Origin: an uncultured Bacteroides sp. | Lineage (GTDB): Bacteria; Bacteroidota; Bacteroidia; Bacteroidales; Bacteroidaceae | Length of the DNA: 64,000 nucleotides | Assembly: GCF_963678845.1 (NCBI RefSeq) | Contig: NZ_OY787468.1 | Coordinates: 434,001-498,000, forward strand | Direction of reading: 5' to 3' | Shown: positions 63,986-64,000 of the stretch, one piece after another | How the letters are laid out: each line of letters starts with the position of its first letter | How positions within the stretch are numbered: the stretch's first letter is position 1 | Notes under the pieces: model-generated | Seen by the model: the letters and a program-made list of their open reading frames with translations, nothing else | The model's database searches: none | What the model was told of the DNA's origin: nothing | Position numbers and translations under genes: made by a program

Positions 63986-64000
63986 AATGCAAAAAATATA

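Overview
The window looks like a chromosomal segment from a Bacteroides-type member of the Bacteroidota. It is AT-rich. Shine-Dalgarno sequences are mostly absent, and several gene starts are preceded by the TAnnTTTG -7 box typical of this phylum. Family-typical genes include a glsA/glsB glycine-lipid pair, fucI with a GntR-type regulator, DUF4292/DUF4252/DUF4251 proteins, an OprO/OprP-like porin, FemAB-like proteins and YD/RHS proteins. The species cannot be named from what is visible.

Layout. 1-5.6 kb: end of an unidentified gene, a CBM9-like protein, an Ig-like lipoprotein, a DUF3108 protein, a hotdog thioesterase and cysS. 5.8-10 kb: glsA-glsB and the potassium transporter kup. 10-16.1 kb: dgt, then an envelope operon of dut, a TPR lipoprotein, a DUF4292 lipoprotein and an EnvC-like protein with a degenerate LytM domain. 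16.1-22.9 kb: surface-polysaccharide genes (flippase, GT2, GT4), two FemAB/GNAT-like proteins and an M20 hydrolase on the opposite strand. 22.9-26.7 kb: an accessory island with an IS110-family transposase, an IS982-family element inserted at its stop codon, two related long-hairpin elements, a structured-RNA candidate and an RHS relic. 26.7-35.6 kb: a T9SS-sorting-domain protein, an RHS protein with a variable C-terminal tip, a membrane-anchored partner and a second YD/RHS protein. 35.7-45 kb: acyl-CoA ligase, fucR-like/fucI, an M16 protease and prfB with the programmed +1 frameshift. 45-54.2 kb: a 43-residue membrane protein, porin, CYTH protein, DUF4010 membrane protein, an ECF sigma operon, an OmpA-domain protein, Yip1 and DUF4251 proteins. 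54.5-63 kb: a TolC/adaptor/RND efflux operon followed by its likely two-component system and a PAP2 phosphatase. The last gene, at the right edge, is an acyltransferase carrying the same HPxGGLDG box as GlsA.

Most functions are housekeeping and envelope-related. They cover amino- and phospholipids, peptidoglycan remodelling, surface glycans, outer-membrane transport, efflux and extracytoplasmic stress sensing.

The most unusual signals are non-coding. Three separate intergenic regions (7.7, 23.1 and 54.3 kb) hold arrays of short palindromes centred on TGTACA or TGTATA at an exact 22 or 23 bp period. Two copies of a 120-140 bp hairpin with a shared core (AATTCCGCAATTTGCAGA) but different arm sequences flank the insertion-sequence island. 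Both transposase start codons sit in or right next to perfect inverted repeats. The RHS locus looks like a surface-protein or polymorphic-toxin region with eroded remnants at both ends.
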